64,000 nt of DNA, from assembly GCA_038530575.1 (NCBI GenBank), contig JBCBCP010000001.1, forward strand, positions 62,001-126,000, given 5' to 3'. This document shows positions 33,707-42,376 of this stretch, piece after piece. This DNA is from JBCBCP01 sp038530575. GTDB lineage: Bacteria > Pseudomonadota > Alphaproteobacteria > Rhodobacterales > Rhodobacteraceae. Under the pieces are notes generated by a model. The model ran no database searches. It had not been told where the DNA came from and was given only the letters and a program-made list of their open reading frames with translations. The position numbers and the translations under genes are program-made. Position 1 is the stretch's first letter, and each line of letters opens with the position of its first letter.

Positions 33707-34957
33707 ATGGCGGCACCGGGGCAAAACCTTCGAATTGACGCGTACCGGCTCTGGGACAGCCTGATGGAGATGGCGCAGATCGGCCCGGGCGTGGCGGGCG
33801 GCAACAACCGGCAGACGCTGACCGACGAAGATGCCGAGGGCCGCGCGCTGTTCCAGAAGTGGTGCGAGGCCGCGGGCTGCAGCATGGGCCTCGACAGTAT
33901 GGGGAACATGTTTGCGCAACGGCCGGGTGCGGACCCTGAGGCGCTGCCGGTCTATGTGGGCAGCCACCTAGATACGCAGCCTACGGGCGGCAAATATGAC
34001 GGTGTGCTGGGCGTTCTGGGCGGCTTGGAAATTATCCGCACCTTGAACGATCTGGATATTCGCACGAAGCATCCGATCGTTGTCACCAACTTCACCAACG
34101 AGGAAGGCACGCGCTACGCTCCGGCGATGCTGTCCTCGGGTGTGTTTGCCGGTATTCACACGCAAGACTGGGCCTATGACCGCGTGGACGCGGACGGCAA
34201 GCGCTTCGGTGACGAGCTGGAGCGTATTGGCTGGAAAGGCGACGAGGCGGTCGGCGCGCGCAAGATGCACGCCTTTTTCGAGCTGCACATTGAGCAGGGG
34301 CCGATCCTGGAGGCGGAGGGCAAGGATATCGGGGTGGTGACCCACGGGCAGGGGCTGTCTTGGACGCAGGTGACGATCATCGGCAAGGACGCGCATACAG
34401 GCTCGACGCCGATGCCGATGCGGCGGAACGCGGGCCTCGGGATGGCGCGGGTTCTGGAGGCGGTGGACGCGATTGCACTGAGCCATGCGCCGCACGCGGT
34501 GGGCGCGGCGGGGCATATCGATGTCTATCCTAACTCGCGCAACGTGATCCCGGGACAGGTGGTCTTCACGGTCGATTTCCGCTCGCCCGAGCTCGCGGTG
34601 ATTGAGGATATGGAAGCGCGGCTGCGCACCGAGGGCCAGCGCATTGCGGATGAGATGGGGCTGGAGATCGCGTTCGAGAAGGTCGGTGGGTTTGACCCGG
34701 TGGCCTTTGACGAGGGGTGTGTGACGGCGATCCGGTCGGCGGCAGAGCGATTGGGGTATAGCCATCAGAACATCATCTCGGGCGCGGGGCATGATGCGTG
34801 CTGGATCAATCAGGTGGCGCCCACGGCGATGGTGATGTGCCCCTGTGTCGACGGGCTGAGCCATAACGAGGCCGAGGAGATCACCAAGGACTGGGCGAAG
34901 GCCGGGGCGGATGTGCTCTTGCACGCGGTGGTGGAGACGGCGGAGGTGGTCGCGTGA
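33707..34957 (+). CDS. pydC: N-carbamoyl-beta-alanine / N-carbamoyl-amino-acid amidohydrolase
   Basis: A 416-residue Zn-dependent M20-family amidohydrolase. Metal-binding stretches are GSHLDTQPTGGKYDG and NFTNEEGTRY; a further His lies in SGAGHDA. In reductive pyrimidine breakdown this enzyme converts N-carbamoyl-beta-alanine to beta-alanine, CO2 and ammonia; relatives act on allantoate or carbamoyl amino acids. The neighbouring dihydropyrimidinase and RutR-like repressor favour the pyrimidine role. ATG 33707 follows a GGGGAAG; the upstream reading would run through the operator. Confidence 0.88.
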   Translation: MAAPGQNLRIDAYRLWDSLMEMAQIGPGVAGGNNRQTLTDEDAEGRALFQKWCEAAGCSMGLDSMGNMFAQRPGADPEALPVYVGSHLDTQPTGGKYDGVLGVLGGLEIIRTLNDLDIRTKHPIVVTNFTNEEGTRYAPAMLSSGVFAGIHTQDWAYDRVDADGKRFGDELERIGWKGDEAVGARKMHAFFELHIEQGPILEAEGKDIGVVTHGQGLSWTQVTIIGKDAHTGSTPMPMRRNAGLGMARVLEAVDAIALSHAPHAVGAAGHIDVYPNSRNVIPGQVVFTVDFRSPELAVIEDMEARLRTEGQRIADEMGLEIAFEKVGGFDPVAFDEGCVTAIRSAAERLGYSHQNIISGAGHDACWINQVAPTAMVMCPCVDGLSHNEAEEITKDWAKAGADVLLHAVVETAEVVA

Positions 34958-35015
34958 TCGGGTTTTCCGACGCGGAAAACGGGACGGAAACCGCGACGGT
35001 TTCCGGGATGCGCTG

Positions 35016-35336
35016 ATGCTGGAGCCTGAACTTTCCATCGGTGAGCGTGTGGCGCTTTTGGCGCGGGCGGAGGCAGAGGATGCGCCGCGCGGCACAGCGC
35101 AGGAGCGGCGGCTGGCGGATGCGTTTCAAGACGCGCTGGTGCGGCCCTTCGAGACGACGGTGCAGTTCAGCGGCGGGATCACGCAGACCTGTTGGACCGT
35201 GACGCGCACGGATGGGGCCTATCGCGTCGTCTACCTGCCGAACGCGGGGTATTTCGCGCTGTGCGTGGAGAGCGATTTCGGGCCGTTGGATATCGGGGTG
35301 CATGGCCCCGCGCTTGGCTGTTTTGCCAGCGTCTGA
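35016..35336 (+). CDS. Hypothetical 106-residue protein in the pyrimidine cluster
   Basis: A soluble protein with no recognised domain. Residues 1-50 are helical and charged; the rest looks beta-rich (FETTVQFSGGITQTCWTVT, GAYRVVYLPNAGYFALCVES), with a closing GVHGPALGCF. ATG 35016 has weak ribosome support. It lies 58 bp after the amidohydrolase and 1 bp before the next small gene. Position in the operon suggests a link to pyrimidine or hydantoin use; nothing more can be said. Confidence 0.6.
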   Translation: MLEPELSIGERVALLARAEAEDAPRGTAQERRLADAFQDALVRPFETTVQFSGGITQTCWTVTRTDGAYRVVYLPNAGYFALCVESDFGPLDIGVHGPALGCFASV

Positions 35337-35337
35337 C

Positions 35338-35610
35338 GTGGAAAATAGAAAGGGGCCCGATTGGTTATTCGTTTCACTAGGGCTGATCCTTGTACCAATT
35401 GGGATGATGATTGGAGGCTTGTCCGGCTACGAACAAGCGGGCTGGATTGGGCTGCTAGTTGGCGTTTTGGCGGGTGGTTTTCTAGGGGTGTTGGGCACCT
35501 ATGCTGTGTCTTTCGTACTTGCCCTAGGCCTCGCCTTAATCGTGATACTTGGTCCTGTCGCTTTGATTGTGACCGTGGTTTTCTGGTTCTTGAAGGGGAA
35601 AGTCGGATAA
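35338..35610 (+). CDS. Small hydrophobic membrane protein in the pyrimidine cluster
   Basis: A 90-residue protein with three hydrophobic segments covering nearly its whole length (LFVSLGLILVPIGMMIGG, WIGLLVGVLAGGFLGVLG and LALGLALIVILGPVALIV). GTG 35338 directly follows the previous stop; a downstream ATG at 35401-35404 is an alternative, so the start is uncertain. Its base composition is less G+C-rich than its neighbours. The dihydropyrimidinase gene starts one base after its stop. Function unknown. Confidence 0.5.
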   Translation: MENRKGPDWLFVSLGLILVPIGMMIGGLSGYEQAGWIGLLVGVLAGGFLGVLGTYAVSFVLALGLALIVILGPVALIVTVVFWFLKGKVG

Positions 35611-35611
35611 A

Positions 35612-37072
35612 ATGAGCAAGGTGATCAAGGGCGGGATGGTTTGCACGGCGGACCGGACCTGGAAAGCGGATGTGCTGATCGAGGGAGAAGTCATCAAGGC
35701 AATTGGTGAGGACCTTGTCGGGGACGAATATATCGACGCCGAGGGGGCTTACGTGATCCCGGGCGGGATCGATCCGCATACGCATCTGGAAATGCCGTTC
35801 ATGGGGACGACCGCGGCGGAGACCTTCGAGAGCGGGACCTGGGCGGCGGCGGTTGGAGGGACCACGATGATCGTGGACTTCTGCCTTCCGGGCGCGGATG
35901 GGTCGATCAAGAATGCGATCAATGAATGGCACCGGAAGTCGGCGCCGCAGATCTGTTCGGATGTCGGCTATCACATGGCGATCACCGGTTGGAACGAGAC
36001 CATCTTTGACGAGATGAAGGACGCTGTCGACATGGGCGTCAATTCGTTCAAGCACTTCATGGCCTACAAGGGCGCACTGATGATCGAGGATGACGAGATG
36101 TTCGCGTCCTTCAAACGCTGCGCGGAGCTGGGTGCGTTGCCAATGGTGCATGCAGAGAATGGCGATCTGGTCGCCGAGATGCAGCAGAAGTATTTCGATC
36201 AGGGGATCACGGGACCGGAGGGGCATGCCTATTCGCGTCCCCCGGAGTTCGAGGGCGAGGCGGCGAACCGGGCGATCACGATTGCCGATTGCGCGGGCAC
36301 GCCGCTCTACATCGTGCACGTCAGCTGCGAGCAGGCGCATGAGGCGATCCGTCGGGCGCGGCAGAAGGGGATGCGCGTTTACGGTGAGCCGCTGATCCAG
36401 TTCCTGACGCTGGACGAGTCCGAGTATTTCAACAAGGACTGGGACCACGCGGCGCGGCGGGTGATGTCGCCGCCCTTCCGCAGCAAGGATCACCAGGATT
36501 CTTTGTGGGCGGGTCTGCAGGCAGGCTCGTTGCAGGTCGTGGCGACGGACCATGCGGCGTTCAATACCGAGCAGAAGCGGGCGGGGCGGCATGATTTTCG
36601 GATCATTCCCAACGGCTCAAACGGGCTGGAGGAGCGGCTTGCCGTGCTCTGGACGGAAGGGGTCGAGACGGGCCGCTTGACGCCAAATGAGTTCGTGGCG
36701 GTGACTTCGAGCAACGTGGCGAAGATCCTGAACATCTATCCCAAGAAGGGCGCGATCGTTGAGGGCGCGGACGCGGATATCGTGGTTTGGGATCCGAAGA
36801 TCACCAAGACGATTTCGCCCGCCAATCATCATTCCGTGCTGGACTACAACGTGTTCGAAGGGTTCGAGGTGAAAGCGCAGGCGCGGTATACTTTGAGCCG
36901 CGGCGAGGTGATCTGGGCCTGGGGGCAGAATTCGCAGCCCAACCCGGGGCGCGGGCGGTTTGTGCCTCGGCCTGCGTTCCCGTCGGCGAGTGTGGCGCTG
37001 TCGAAGTGGAAGGCGCTGACCGCGCCGAAAATGATCGAGCGTGATCCGCTGAACATTCCGGCGGGGATTTGA
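35612..37072 (+). CDS. hydA: Dihydropyrimidinase / D-hydantoinase
   Basis: A 486-residue cyclic amidohydrolase that opens dihydrouracil, dihydrothymine or hydantoin rings. The binuclear metal site is visible as GGIDPHTHLEMPF (His-x-His), the carbamylated Lys region FKHFMAYKGALM, His in PMVHAENGD and in YIVHVSC, and the Asp in ATDHAAF. Its product is the substrate of the amidohydrolase at 33707. Length is normal. The stop directly abuts the GTG of the next gene, showing a tight operon. Confidence 0.93.
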   Translation: MSKVIKGGMVCTADRTWKADVLIEGEVIKAIGEDLVGDEYIDAEGAYVIPGGIDPHTHLEMPFMGTTAAETFESGTWAAAVGGTTMIVDFCLPGADGSIKNAINEWHRKSAPQICSDVGYHMAITGWNETIFDEMKDAVDMGVNSFKHFMAYKGALMIEDDEMFASFKRCAELGALPMVHAENGDLVAEMQQKYFDQGITGPEGHAYSRPPEFEGEAANRAITIADCAGTPLYIVHVSCEQAHEAIRRARQKGMRVYGEPLIQFLTLDESEYFNKDWDHAARRVMSPPFRSKDHQDSLWAGLQAGSLQVVATDHAAFNTEQKRAGRHDFRIIPNGSNGLEERLAVLWTEGVETGRLTPNEFVAVTSSNVAKILNIYPKKGAIVEGADADIVVWDPKITKTISPANHHSVLDYNVFEGFEVKAQARYTLSRGEVIWAWGQNSQPNPGRGRFVPRPAFPSASVALSKWKALTAPKMIERDPLNIPAGI

Positions 37073-37567
37073 GTGAGCGCACTTGAAACAGCCTGGCAGG
37101 CGCTGCCGGACATTCGAGAAGTTGAGCCCTACGCGACAACCTTCGCAGCCCTCGCCATCATCGGGATTGCGGTTCAGGCCCTTCTCCAACGCCGTTCGGT
37201 GCGCGCGGATGAGGCGCGGCTGGCGCGGGAAAGCGCGGTGTTCGTTCATGGCGTCTTTGGCAGTGAAGAGTTCCGGCAGCTGCGCAAGATCGTTGGTGCC
37301 AAACACGAGCAAAGCTATGAACGGATGTCTGATGACACCAAAGGCGCGTTTCGGGGCGTTTTGCACAATTACGGGATCGTGGCCCTCGCCTTTGTTGAGG
37401 GCGGCGTGACTGCGCGCGTGGTTGAAAGCTACTGGGGTAGCATCCTTGCCAAGGATTGGGCGCGTCTTGCGCGCTTTGTGGCCGAAGAGCGGCGCAAGAA
37501 TCCCAAGCTGCATCGCAACACCGAAGAGATGGTCGAGGCCGTGGAGAAGATCAGAAGTGGCAAGTAG
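37073..37567 (+). CDS. DUF4760-like protein with one N-terminal membrane segment
   Basis: A 164-residue protein with one predicted membrane helix (FAALAIIGIAVQALL, about residues 23-37) and a helical cytoplasmic domain with SEEFRQLRKIVG and YGIVALAFVEGGVTARVVE. This resembles the DUF4760 family, whose function is unknown. GTG 37073 directly follows the dihydropyrimidinase stop. The gene overlaps the following ATPase gene by 11 bp, which ties it to the operon. Confidence 0.7.
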   Translation: MSALETAWQALPDIREVEPYATTFAALAIIGIAVQALLQRRSVRADEARLARESAVFVHGVFGSEEFRQLRKIVGAKHEQSYERMSDDTKGAFRGVLHNYGIVALAFVEGGVTARVVESYWGSILAKDWARLARFVAEERRKNPKLHRNTEEMVEAVEKIRSGK

Positions 37568-38336
37568 CGTTATCGCGGCAAAAGTCTTGGACCTAACTTT
37601 CCAGACAAATGACGGGCCGGTCCACGCTTTGAAGGGCGTATCGCTCGATATCGCGCAGGGTGATTTTGTCAGCTTCATTGGGCCTTCGGGCTGCGGGAAG
37701 ACGACATTTCTACGCTGTATGGCGGACTTGGAGCAGCCGACCGGCGGGACGATCACCGTGAACGGGGGCACGCCTGAGGCAGCCCGGAAGGCGCGGGCTT
37801 ATGGGTACGTGTTTCAGGCGGCGGGGCTTTATCCGTGGCGGACGATCGGGCGGAATGTGTCCCTGCCGTTGGAGATCATGGGCTATTCCAAGGCCGAGCA
37901 GGCAGAGCGCGTGGCGCGAGTGCTGGAACTGGTGGAGCTTTCGGGGTTCGAAAAGAAATTCCCCTGGCAGCTGTCGGGCGGGATGCAGCAGCGGGCCTCG
38001 ATTGCGCGCGCTTTGGCCTTTGATGCGGATATCCTGCTGATGGACGAGCCGTTTGGCGCGCTCGATGAGATTGTCCGGGACCACTTGAACGAGCAACTGT
38101 TGTCGCTTTGGGACCGGACGGGCAAGACGATTGCCTTTGTCACGCACTCGATCCCGGAAGCCGTGTACCTGTCGACAAAGATCGTCGTCATGTCGCCACG
38201 GCCAGGGCGGATCACGGATGTGATCGAGAGCACGCTGCCGCGGGAGCGCCCCTTGGACATTCGCGAAAGCCCGGAGTTTCTGGAGATCGCGCACCGGGTG
38301 CGGGACGGGCTGCGGGCGGGGCATGCCTATGATTGA
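37557..38336 (+). CDS. ABC transporter ATPase, pyrimidine-type importer
   Basis: A 259-residue ATPase of the SsuB/ThiZ/TauB type. Walker A is GPSGCGKTT, the signature is LSGGMQQR, Walker B is ILLMDEPFGALD, and the H-loop VTHSIPEA. With the two permeases and the binding protein that follow it forms an importer, likely for a pyrimidine or hydantoin-like compound given its neighbours. The GTG start at 37557 follows GGAG and lies within the end of the preceding gene; longer readings run through that gene. Confidence 0.88.
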   Translation: MASSVIAAKVLDLTFQTNDGPVHALKGVSLDIAQGDFVSFIGPSGCGKTTFLRCMADLEQPTGGTITVNGGTPEAARKARAYGYVFQAAGLYPWRTIGRNVSLPLEIMGYSKAEQAERVARVLELVELSGFEKKFPWQLSGGMQQRASIARALAFDADILLMDEPFGALDEIVRDHLNEQLLSLWDRTGKTIAFVTHSIPEAVYLSTKIVVMSPRPGRITDVIESTLPRERPLDIRESPEFLEIAHRVRDGLRAGHAYD

Positions 38337-38360
38337 GCGCCGGCTTGTATCTGAGGGGCC

Positions 38361-38412
38361 CTCCCCTTACGGCGGCAAAGCCGCCTATCGGGCAGTGGGG
38401 GGGAGTTTTTTT
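38361..38412 (+). terminator. Terminator-like hairpin inside the importer operon
   Basis: CTCCCC (38361-38366) pairs with GGGGAG (38400-38405), enclosing a perfect inner hairpin GGCGGC/GCCGCC (38371-38376, 38380-38385), and is followed by seven T (38406-38412). It falls between the ATPase and the first permease (98-bp gap). It may act as a partial terminator or processing site. It has the look of a dispersed intergenic element. Confidence 0.5.
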
Positions 38413-38434
38413 AGCCAAGTGAAGGGGCGGCGCA

Positions 38435-39367
38435 GTGCGTAATATCCTGCCCGTTCTCACCGTGTTGGCCGTGATCGTGGTGATCTGGCAGCTGGCTGTG
38501 GCGCCGATGAACATTCGTGTGGCGCTTGATCAGGCGGAGCGGGGCGGGGCGGAGATTGTGCCGGAAGGATCGGTGCCGCGGCGGGATATGTCTGTGTGGC
38601 GGCTGATGCTGGATAATTCGGAGAATGTGGCGGCGGGCTATGCGCTGGAGCGGCCCCGTTTGCCGACGCCGGCGCAGGTCGGCGCAGAGCTTTGGAAGAC
38701 CACCGGTGCCATGATCGAAAGGGGGCGCGCCTGGTCGAAGCGGAGCCTGATATATCATGGGTGGATTACGTTGCAGTCCACCTTATGGGGGTTCTTTCTG
38801 GGAACCGCGATTGGGATCATCGGAGCGGTCGCGATTGTCTATTCGCGCACGGCGGAGTTGAGCCTGATGCCGTGGGCGATTATCAGCCAGACCGTGCCGA
38901 TTGTGGCGCTTGCGCCCATGATCATCGTGCTGTCGGGGCAGCTGGGGGTCGATGGGCGCGGGGTGCCGAAGGCGATCATCTCGGCTTACCTGTGTTTCTT
39001 CCCGGTGCTGGTGGGGATGGTGAAGGGGCTGCGGGCGCCTTTGCCGGCTCAGCTGGATTTGCTGCGGACCTATAGTGCGGATGGCTTGCAGACCTTCCTT
39101 CGGCTGCGGCTGCCGGCGTCGGTGCCGTATCTGTTTACGTCGCTCAAGATCGGGATTGCAGCGGCTTTGGTTGGGACGATCGTGGGCGAGTTGCCGACCG
39201 GGGCCGTCGAAGGGCTTGGTGCGCGTATCCTGATAGGGGATCAGTTTGGCACGCCCTTGGCGATCTGGTCCGCGCTTTTTGCGGCCGCGATCCTTGCAGG
39301 GGTTCTGGTCACGCTCCTTGATCTGGCCCAGCGGGTGACGCTGCGGCGGATGGGGATGGCGGCATGA
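38435..39367 (+). CDS. ABC transporter permease 1, pyrimidine-type importer
   Basis: A 310-residue inner-membrane permease (BPD_transp_1, SsuC/ThiX type). An N-terminal membrane helix and a periplasmic stretch precede the core. The coupling region reads LRTYSADGLQTFLRLRLPASVPYLF. GTG 38435 is preceded by AAGGGG. It overlaps the second permease by 4 nt (ATGA). Presence of two distinct permeases implies a heterodimeric channel. Confidence 0.88.
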   Translation: MRNILPVLTVLAVIVVIWQLAVAPMNIRVALDQAERGGAEIVPEGSVPRRDMSVWRLMLDNSENVAAGYALERPRLPTPAQVGAELWKTTGAMIERGRAWSKRSLIYHGWITLQSTLWGFFLGTAIGIIGAVAIVYSRTAELSLMPWAIISQTVPIVALAPMIIVLSGQLGVDGRGVPKAIISAYLCFFPVLVGMVKGLRAPLPAQLDLLRTYSADGLQTFLRLRLPASVPYLFTSLKIGIAAALVGTIVGELPTGAVEGLGARILIGDQFGTPLAIWSALFAAAILAGVLVTLLDLAQRVTLRRMGMAA

Positions 39368-40203
39368 GTTGGCTGGTGTTTGCACTCGCTGCGTGGCTTG
39401 GTGGCTGGGCATTAAATGTCTGGCTTGCGCGGCGTGGGGATCGGCGCGCTGTGCAGATCGCGGTTCCGGTCATCTTTGGTCTGACGCTGATCGTGATTTG
39501 GGAGGCGCTGGTGCGGAGCTTTGGGGTGTCGCCCGTGATTCTGCCGCCGCCGACTATGGTGGTGCAAACTTTTGCCAGCTCGACCGATATCCTGTGGGTC
39601 GACTTCCAGCAAACCGTGCTGAAGGGGGCGCTGCGTGGCTATCTGATCGGGGCTGTGGCGGCTTTGGTGACAGCCATTGCGATTGACCGCAGCGCGTTCC
39701 TGACGCGCGGTCTTCTGCCCATCGGGAACTTCGTTGCCGCTCTGCCCATCGTCGGGATCGCGCCGATCCTTGTGGGTTGGTTCGGGTTCGACTGGCAGTC
39801 CAAAGCCGCCGTGGTCGTTGTGATGGTCTTCTTCCCGATCCTCGTGAACACGGTGCAGGGATTGGCCGAAGCGAGCGCGATGCAGCGCGACCTGATGCGG
39901 ACTTATGCGGCGGGCTACTGGCAGACGCTGTGGCGGCTGCGCTTGCCGGCCGCGATGCCGTTTCTTTTCAACGGGTTCAAGATTGCCACAACGCTGGCGC
40001 TGATTGGGGCCATTGTTGCTGAATATTTTGGCTCTCCGACGCGGGGGATGGGGTTTCGCATCTCCACCGGGGTGGGGAGCTTGTCGATCGATCTGGTCTG
40101 GGCTGAGATCGCTGTGGCTGCGCTTGCAGGCACTGCTTTTTACGGGCTCGTGGCCTTTGTCGAACGGCGGGTGACCTTTTGGCACCCGTCACAAAGGGGA
40201 TAA
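39364..40203 (+). CDS. ABC transporter permease 2, pyrimidine-type importer
   Basis: A 279-residue permease of the same fold as the preceding one. The coupling helix region reads LMRTYAAGYWQTLWRLRLP. Membrane segments cover the length, with PIVGIAPILVGWFGF in the middle. It starts in an ATGA overlap. The binding-protein gene follows after 20 bp with its own GGAGG ribosome site. Confidence 0.88.
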   Translation: MSWLVFALAAWLGGWALNVWLARRGDRRAVQIAVPVIFGLTLIVIWEALVRSFGVSPVILPPPTMVVQTFASSTDILWVDFQQTVLKGALRGYLIGAVAALVTAIAIDRSAFLTRGLLPIGNFVAALPIVGIAPILVGWFGFDWQSKAAVVVVMVFFPILVNTVQGLAEASAMQRDLMRTYAAGYWQTLWRLRLPAAMPFLFNGFKIATTLALIGAIVAEYFGSPTRGMGFRISTGVGSLSIDLVWAEIAVAALAGTAFYGLVAFVERRVTFWHPSQRG

Positions 40204-40223
40204 CAACCAACCTGGAGGGTAAC

Positions 40224-41201
40224 ATGAAGATCAAGGCAACATTTGCGGCGCTGGCACTGACGGCGTCCGGAGCATGGGCGGACGAGGTCACGCTACAGCT
40301 GAAATGGGTCACGCAGGCGCAATTCGCGGGCTATTACGTGGCGCTTGATAAGGGATTTTACGAGGAAGAAGGGCTTGATGTGACGATCAAGCCGGGCGGG
40401 CCGGACATCGCGCCGACGCAGGTCCTTGCTGGCGGCGGGGCCGATGTGACCGTTGAGTGGATGCCGGCAGCTCTGGCCGCGCGCGAAAAGGGCCTGCCGA
40501 TGGTCAACATCGCGCAGCCCTTCAAGTCGTCGGGCATGATGCTGACCTGCCGCAAGGACGCGGGCGTGGAGACAACCGCTGACCTGCCGGGCAAGACGCT
40601 GGGCGTGTGGTTCTTTGGCAATGAATTTCCGTTCCTGAGCTGGATGAGCCAGCTTGAGATCCCGACCGATGGCAGCGACACGGGTGTGGAAGTGCTCAAG
40701 CAGGGCTTCAACGTCGATCCGATCCTGAACGGGCAGGCGGCCTGCGTGTCGACCATGACCTACAACGAATACTGGCAGATCATCGACGCCGGCCTGACCC
40801 CGGACGATCTGACCGTGTTCAAGTACGAAGAGCAGGGTGTTGCGACACTGGAAGATGGCCTTTACGTGCTTGAGGAGAACCTTGAGGACCCGGCGTTTCA
40901 GGATCGTATGGTGCGTTTTGTGCGCGCCTCGATGAAGGGGTGGAAATACGCCGAGGAGAACCCGGGAGAGGCCGCGTTGATCGTTTTGGATAACGACGCA
41001 ACCGGTGCGCAGACTGAAAAGCATCAGACCCGCATGATGGGCGAGATTGCCAAGCTGACTGCGGGCAGCAATGGCGCCCTTGTGCCGGCCGACTTTGAGC
41101 GCACAGTGGATAGCCTGCTGGCGGGCGGGTCCGACCCAGTGATCACCAAGCGGCCCGAAGGCGCATGGACGCACATGATCACGGACAAGGCGCTGAACTA
41201 G
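40224..41201 (+). CDS. ABC transporter binding protein, NMT1/THI5-like
   Basis: A 325-residue periplasmic binding protein with a signal peptide of about 19 residues (cleavage near ASGAWA). The mature N-terminus VTLQLKWVTQAQFAGYYVA matches the NMT1/THI5-like (ThiY) family, which binds pyrimidine-related ligands such as formylaminopyrimidine. With RutR-like control and hydantoinase genes alongside, a pyrimidine or hydantoin ligand is likely, but riboflavin- or thiamine-type ligands remain possible. ATG 40224 follows GGAGGG. A strong terminator follows. Confidence 0.87.
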   Translation: MKIKATFAALALTASGAWADEVTLQLKWVTQAQFAGYYVALDKGFYEEEGLDVTIKPGGPDIAPTQVLAGGGADVTVEWMPAALAAREKGLPMVNIAQPFKSSGMMLTCRKDAGVETTADLPGKTLGVWFFGNEFPFLSWMSQLEIPTDGSDTGVEVLKQGFNVDPILNGQAACVSTMTYNEYWQIIDAGLTPDDLTVFKYEEQGVATLEDGLYVLEENLEDPAFQDRMVRFVRASMKGWKYAEENPGEAALIVLDNDATGAQTEKHQTRMMGEIAKLTAGSNGALVPADFERTVDSLLAGGSDPVITKRPEGAWTHMITDKALN

Positions 41202-41218
41202 GCCCGATCACATCTTTG

Positions 41219-41247
41219 AAAGGGCCGGTTTGCGCCGGCCCTTTTTT
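41219..41247 (+). terminator. Intrinsic terminator of the pyrimidine cluster
   Basis: AAAGGGCCGG (41219-41228) pairs with CCGGCCCTTT (41235-41244) around a 6-nt loop and runs into T residues to 41247. It lies 17 bp after the binding-protein stop. Confidence 0.92.
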
Positions 41248-41306
41248 GTGGACACACTCACGACGCGCCCCATTTCTGATATCAAAGTAGTCTAGAGGGC
41301 CGGACG

Positions 41307-41570
41307 ATGACCAATATGGAAGACATGAACACCAAACTGACCGAGGCGGAGCGCCAGCAGCAGGTGTACGACCGCGCCATGGCGTCGCTGTCGCTGGATA
41401 GCGCGCGGCAGGAGCGGAATGGACACGCCGTCATGTCCACCTTCATGAGCTACGGTGCCGCATCTGAGGGCACGGGCGTCTTCGGCAAAGTCAGCCAGGC
41501 CGCCAAGCTGTTCTGCATCGCGTTTGCGTTTGCGGTGCCGCCGCTGCTGGTCTGGGGCTATCTGCTCTGA
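41307..41570 (+). CDS. Hypothetical 87-residue membrane-anchored protein
   Basis: A small protein with a charged helical N-terminal part (residues 1-60) and one C-terminal membrane helix (FCIAFAFAVPPLLVWGYLL). The tail-anchor-like layout places the N-terminal part in the cytoplasm. It stands alone between two terminators, so it has its own transcript. No family recognised. Confidence 0.65.
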   Translation: MTNMEDMNTKLTEAERQQQVYDRAMASLSLDSARQERNGHAVMSTFMSYGAASEGTGVFGKVSQAAKLFCIAFAFAVPPLLVWGYLL

Positions 41571-41588
41571 TCTCAGCAATCACGCATG

Positions 41589-41626
41589 AAAAAGGGTGGC
41601 GCCCGGTTGGGACGCCACCCTTTTTT
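41589..41626. terminator. Bidirectional terminator between convergent genes
   Basis: AAAAAGGGTGGCG (41589-41601) and CGCCACCCTTTTT (41613-41625) form a 13-bp stem. It has a T-run on the plus strand and an A-run (T-run on the minus strand), so it can serve both the small plus-strand gene and the convergent L,D-transpeptidase gene. Confidence 0.92.
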
Positions 41627-41641
41627 GTGTCGTGATCTGGC

Positions 41642-42196
41642 TTAAAGGACCGTGACAATCGTGCCGGTCGGCACACGGTTGTAGAGGTCAATCACATGCT
41701 CGTTCAGCATCCGAATGCAGCCGTTGGAGGCGGACTGGCCAATCGTGCGCGGCGCGGTGGTGCCGTGGATGCGGAAATAGGTGTCGACGCCGTTCTGGAA
41801 CAGGTAAAGCGCGCGTGCGCCCAGCGGGTTGCCCGGGCCGCCCGGCTGGACATAGTCGTTGCCCTTGAACTTGCCGTAGGCCACCGGATCACGCTCGATC
41901 ATCTCGTTGGTCGGGCGCCAGGTGGGCCACTCCTTCTTGACGGCGATCTCGGCGGTGCCGGTAAATTCGAGGCCGGCGCGGCCAACACCGCAGCCGTAGC
42001 GGATCGCCTTGCGTGGCTCGGTCACCCAGTAAAGGTAGTAAGACCGCGGCAGGATCAGCAGCTGACCGGGCTGGAAGTCTTTCTTGATGCGGACCTCTTG
42101 CGGGGTCGGATCGAAGGTGGACACATTGGCCAGCGCAGGTGCGGCAAGCGCGGTTGTCGCGGCTGCGGTTGTGGCAAGGAATGTACGGCGGTGCAT
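41642..42196 (-). CDS. L,D-transpeptidase (YkuD domain), Tat-type leader
   Basis: A 184-residue periplasmic enzyme. The leader MHRRTFLATTAAATTALA has a twin-arginine-like start, cleaved near residue 23. The YkuD catalytic motif is present as HGTTAPRTIGQ followed by SNGCIRM (His and Cys). It makes 3-3 peptidoglycan crosslinks or attaches proteins. ATG 42196 is chosen for the leader; the longer reading is unlikely. The terminator at 41589 ends it. Confidence 0.92.
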   Translation of the reverse strand: MHRRTFLATTAAATTALAAPALANVSTFDPTPQEVRIKKDFQPGQLLILPRSYYLYWVTEPRKAIRYGCGVGRAGLEFTGTAEIAVKKEWPTWRPTNEMIERDPVAYGKFKGNDYVQPGGPGNPLGARALYLFQNGVDTYFRIHGTTAPRTIGQSASNGCIRMLNEHVIDLYNRVPTGTIVTVL

Positions 42197-42376
42197 GGCA
42201 GAAGGCTCCCCGGGTAATGGATAAACTGTAGGCGGAGTGTCGCTGAACTTGGGCTGCGCGATCAAGGTAAGGAAAACCGGAAAGCGCGCAGAGTCACCGG
42301 GAGGCCACGGGTTTAGAGGCCTCTGTATTCAACTTTTCGTTAGCCGCAGCCTGAAGTACACAGCCCGCGATCAATA

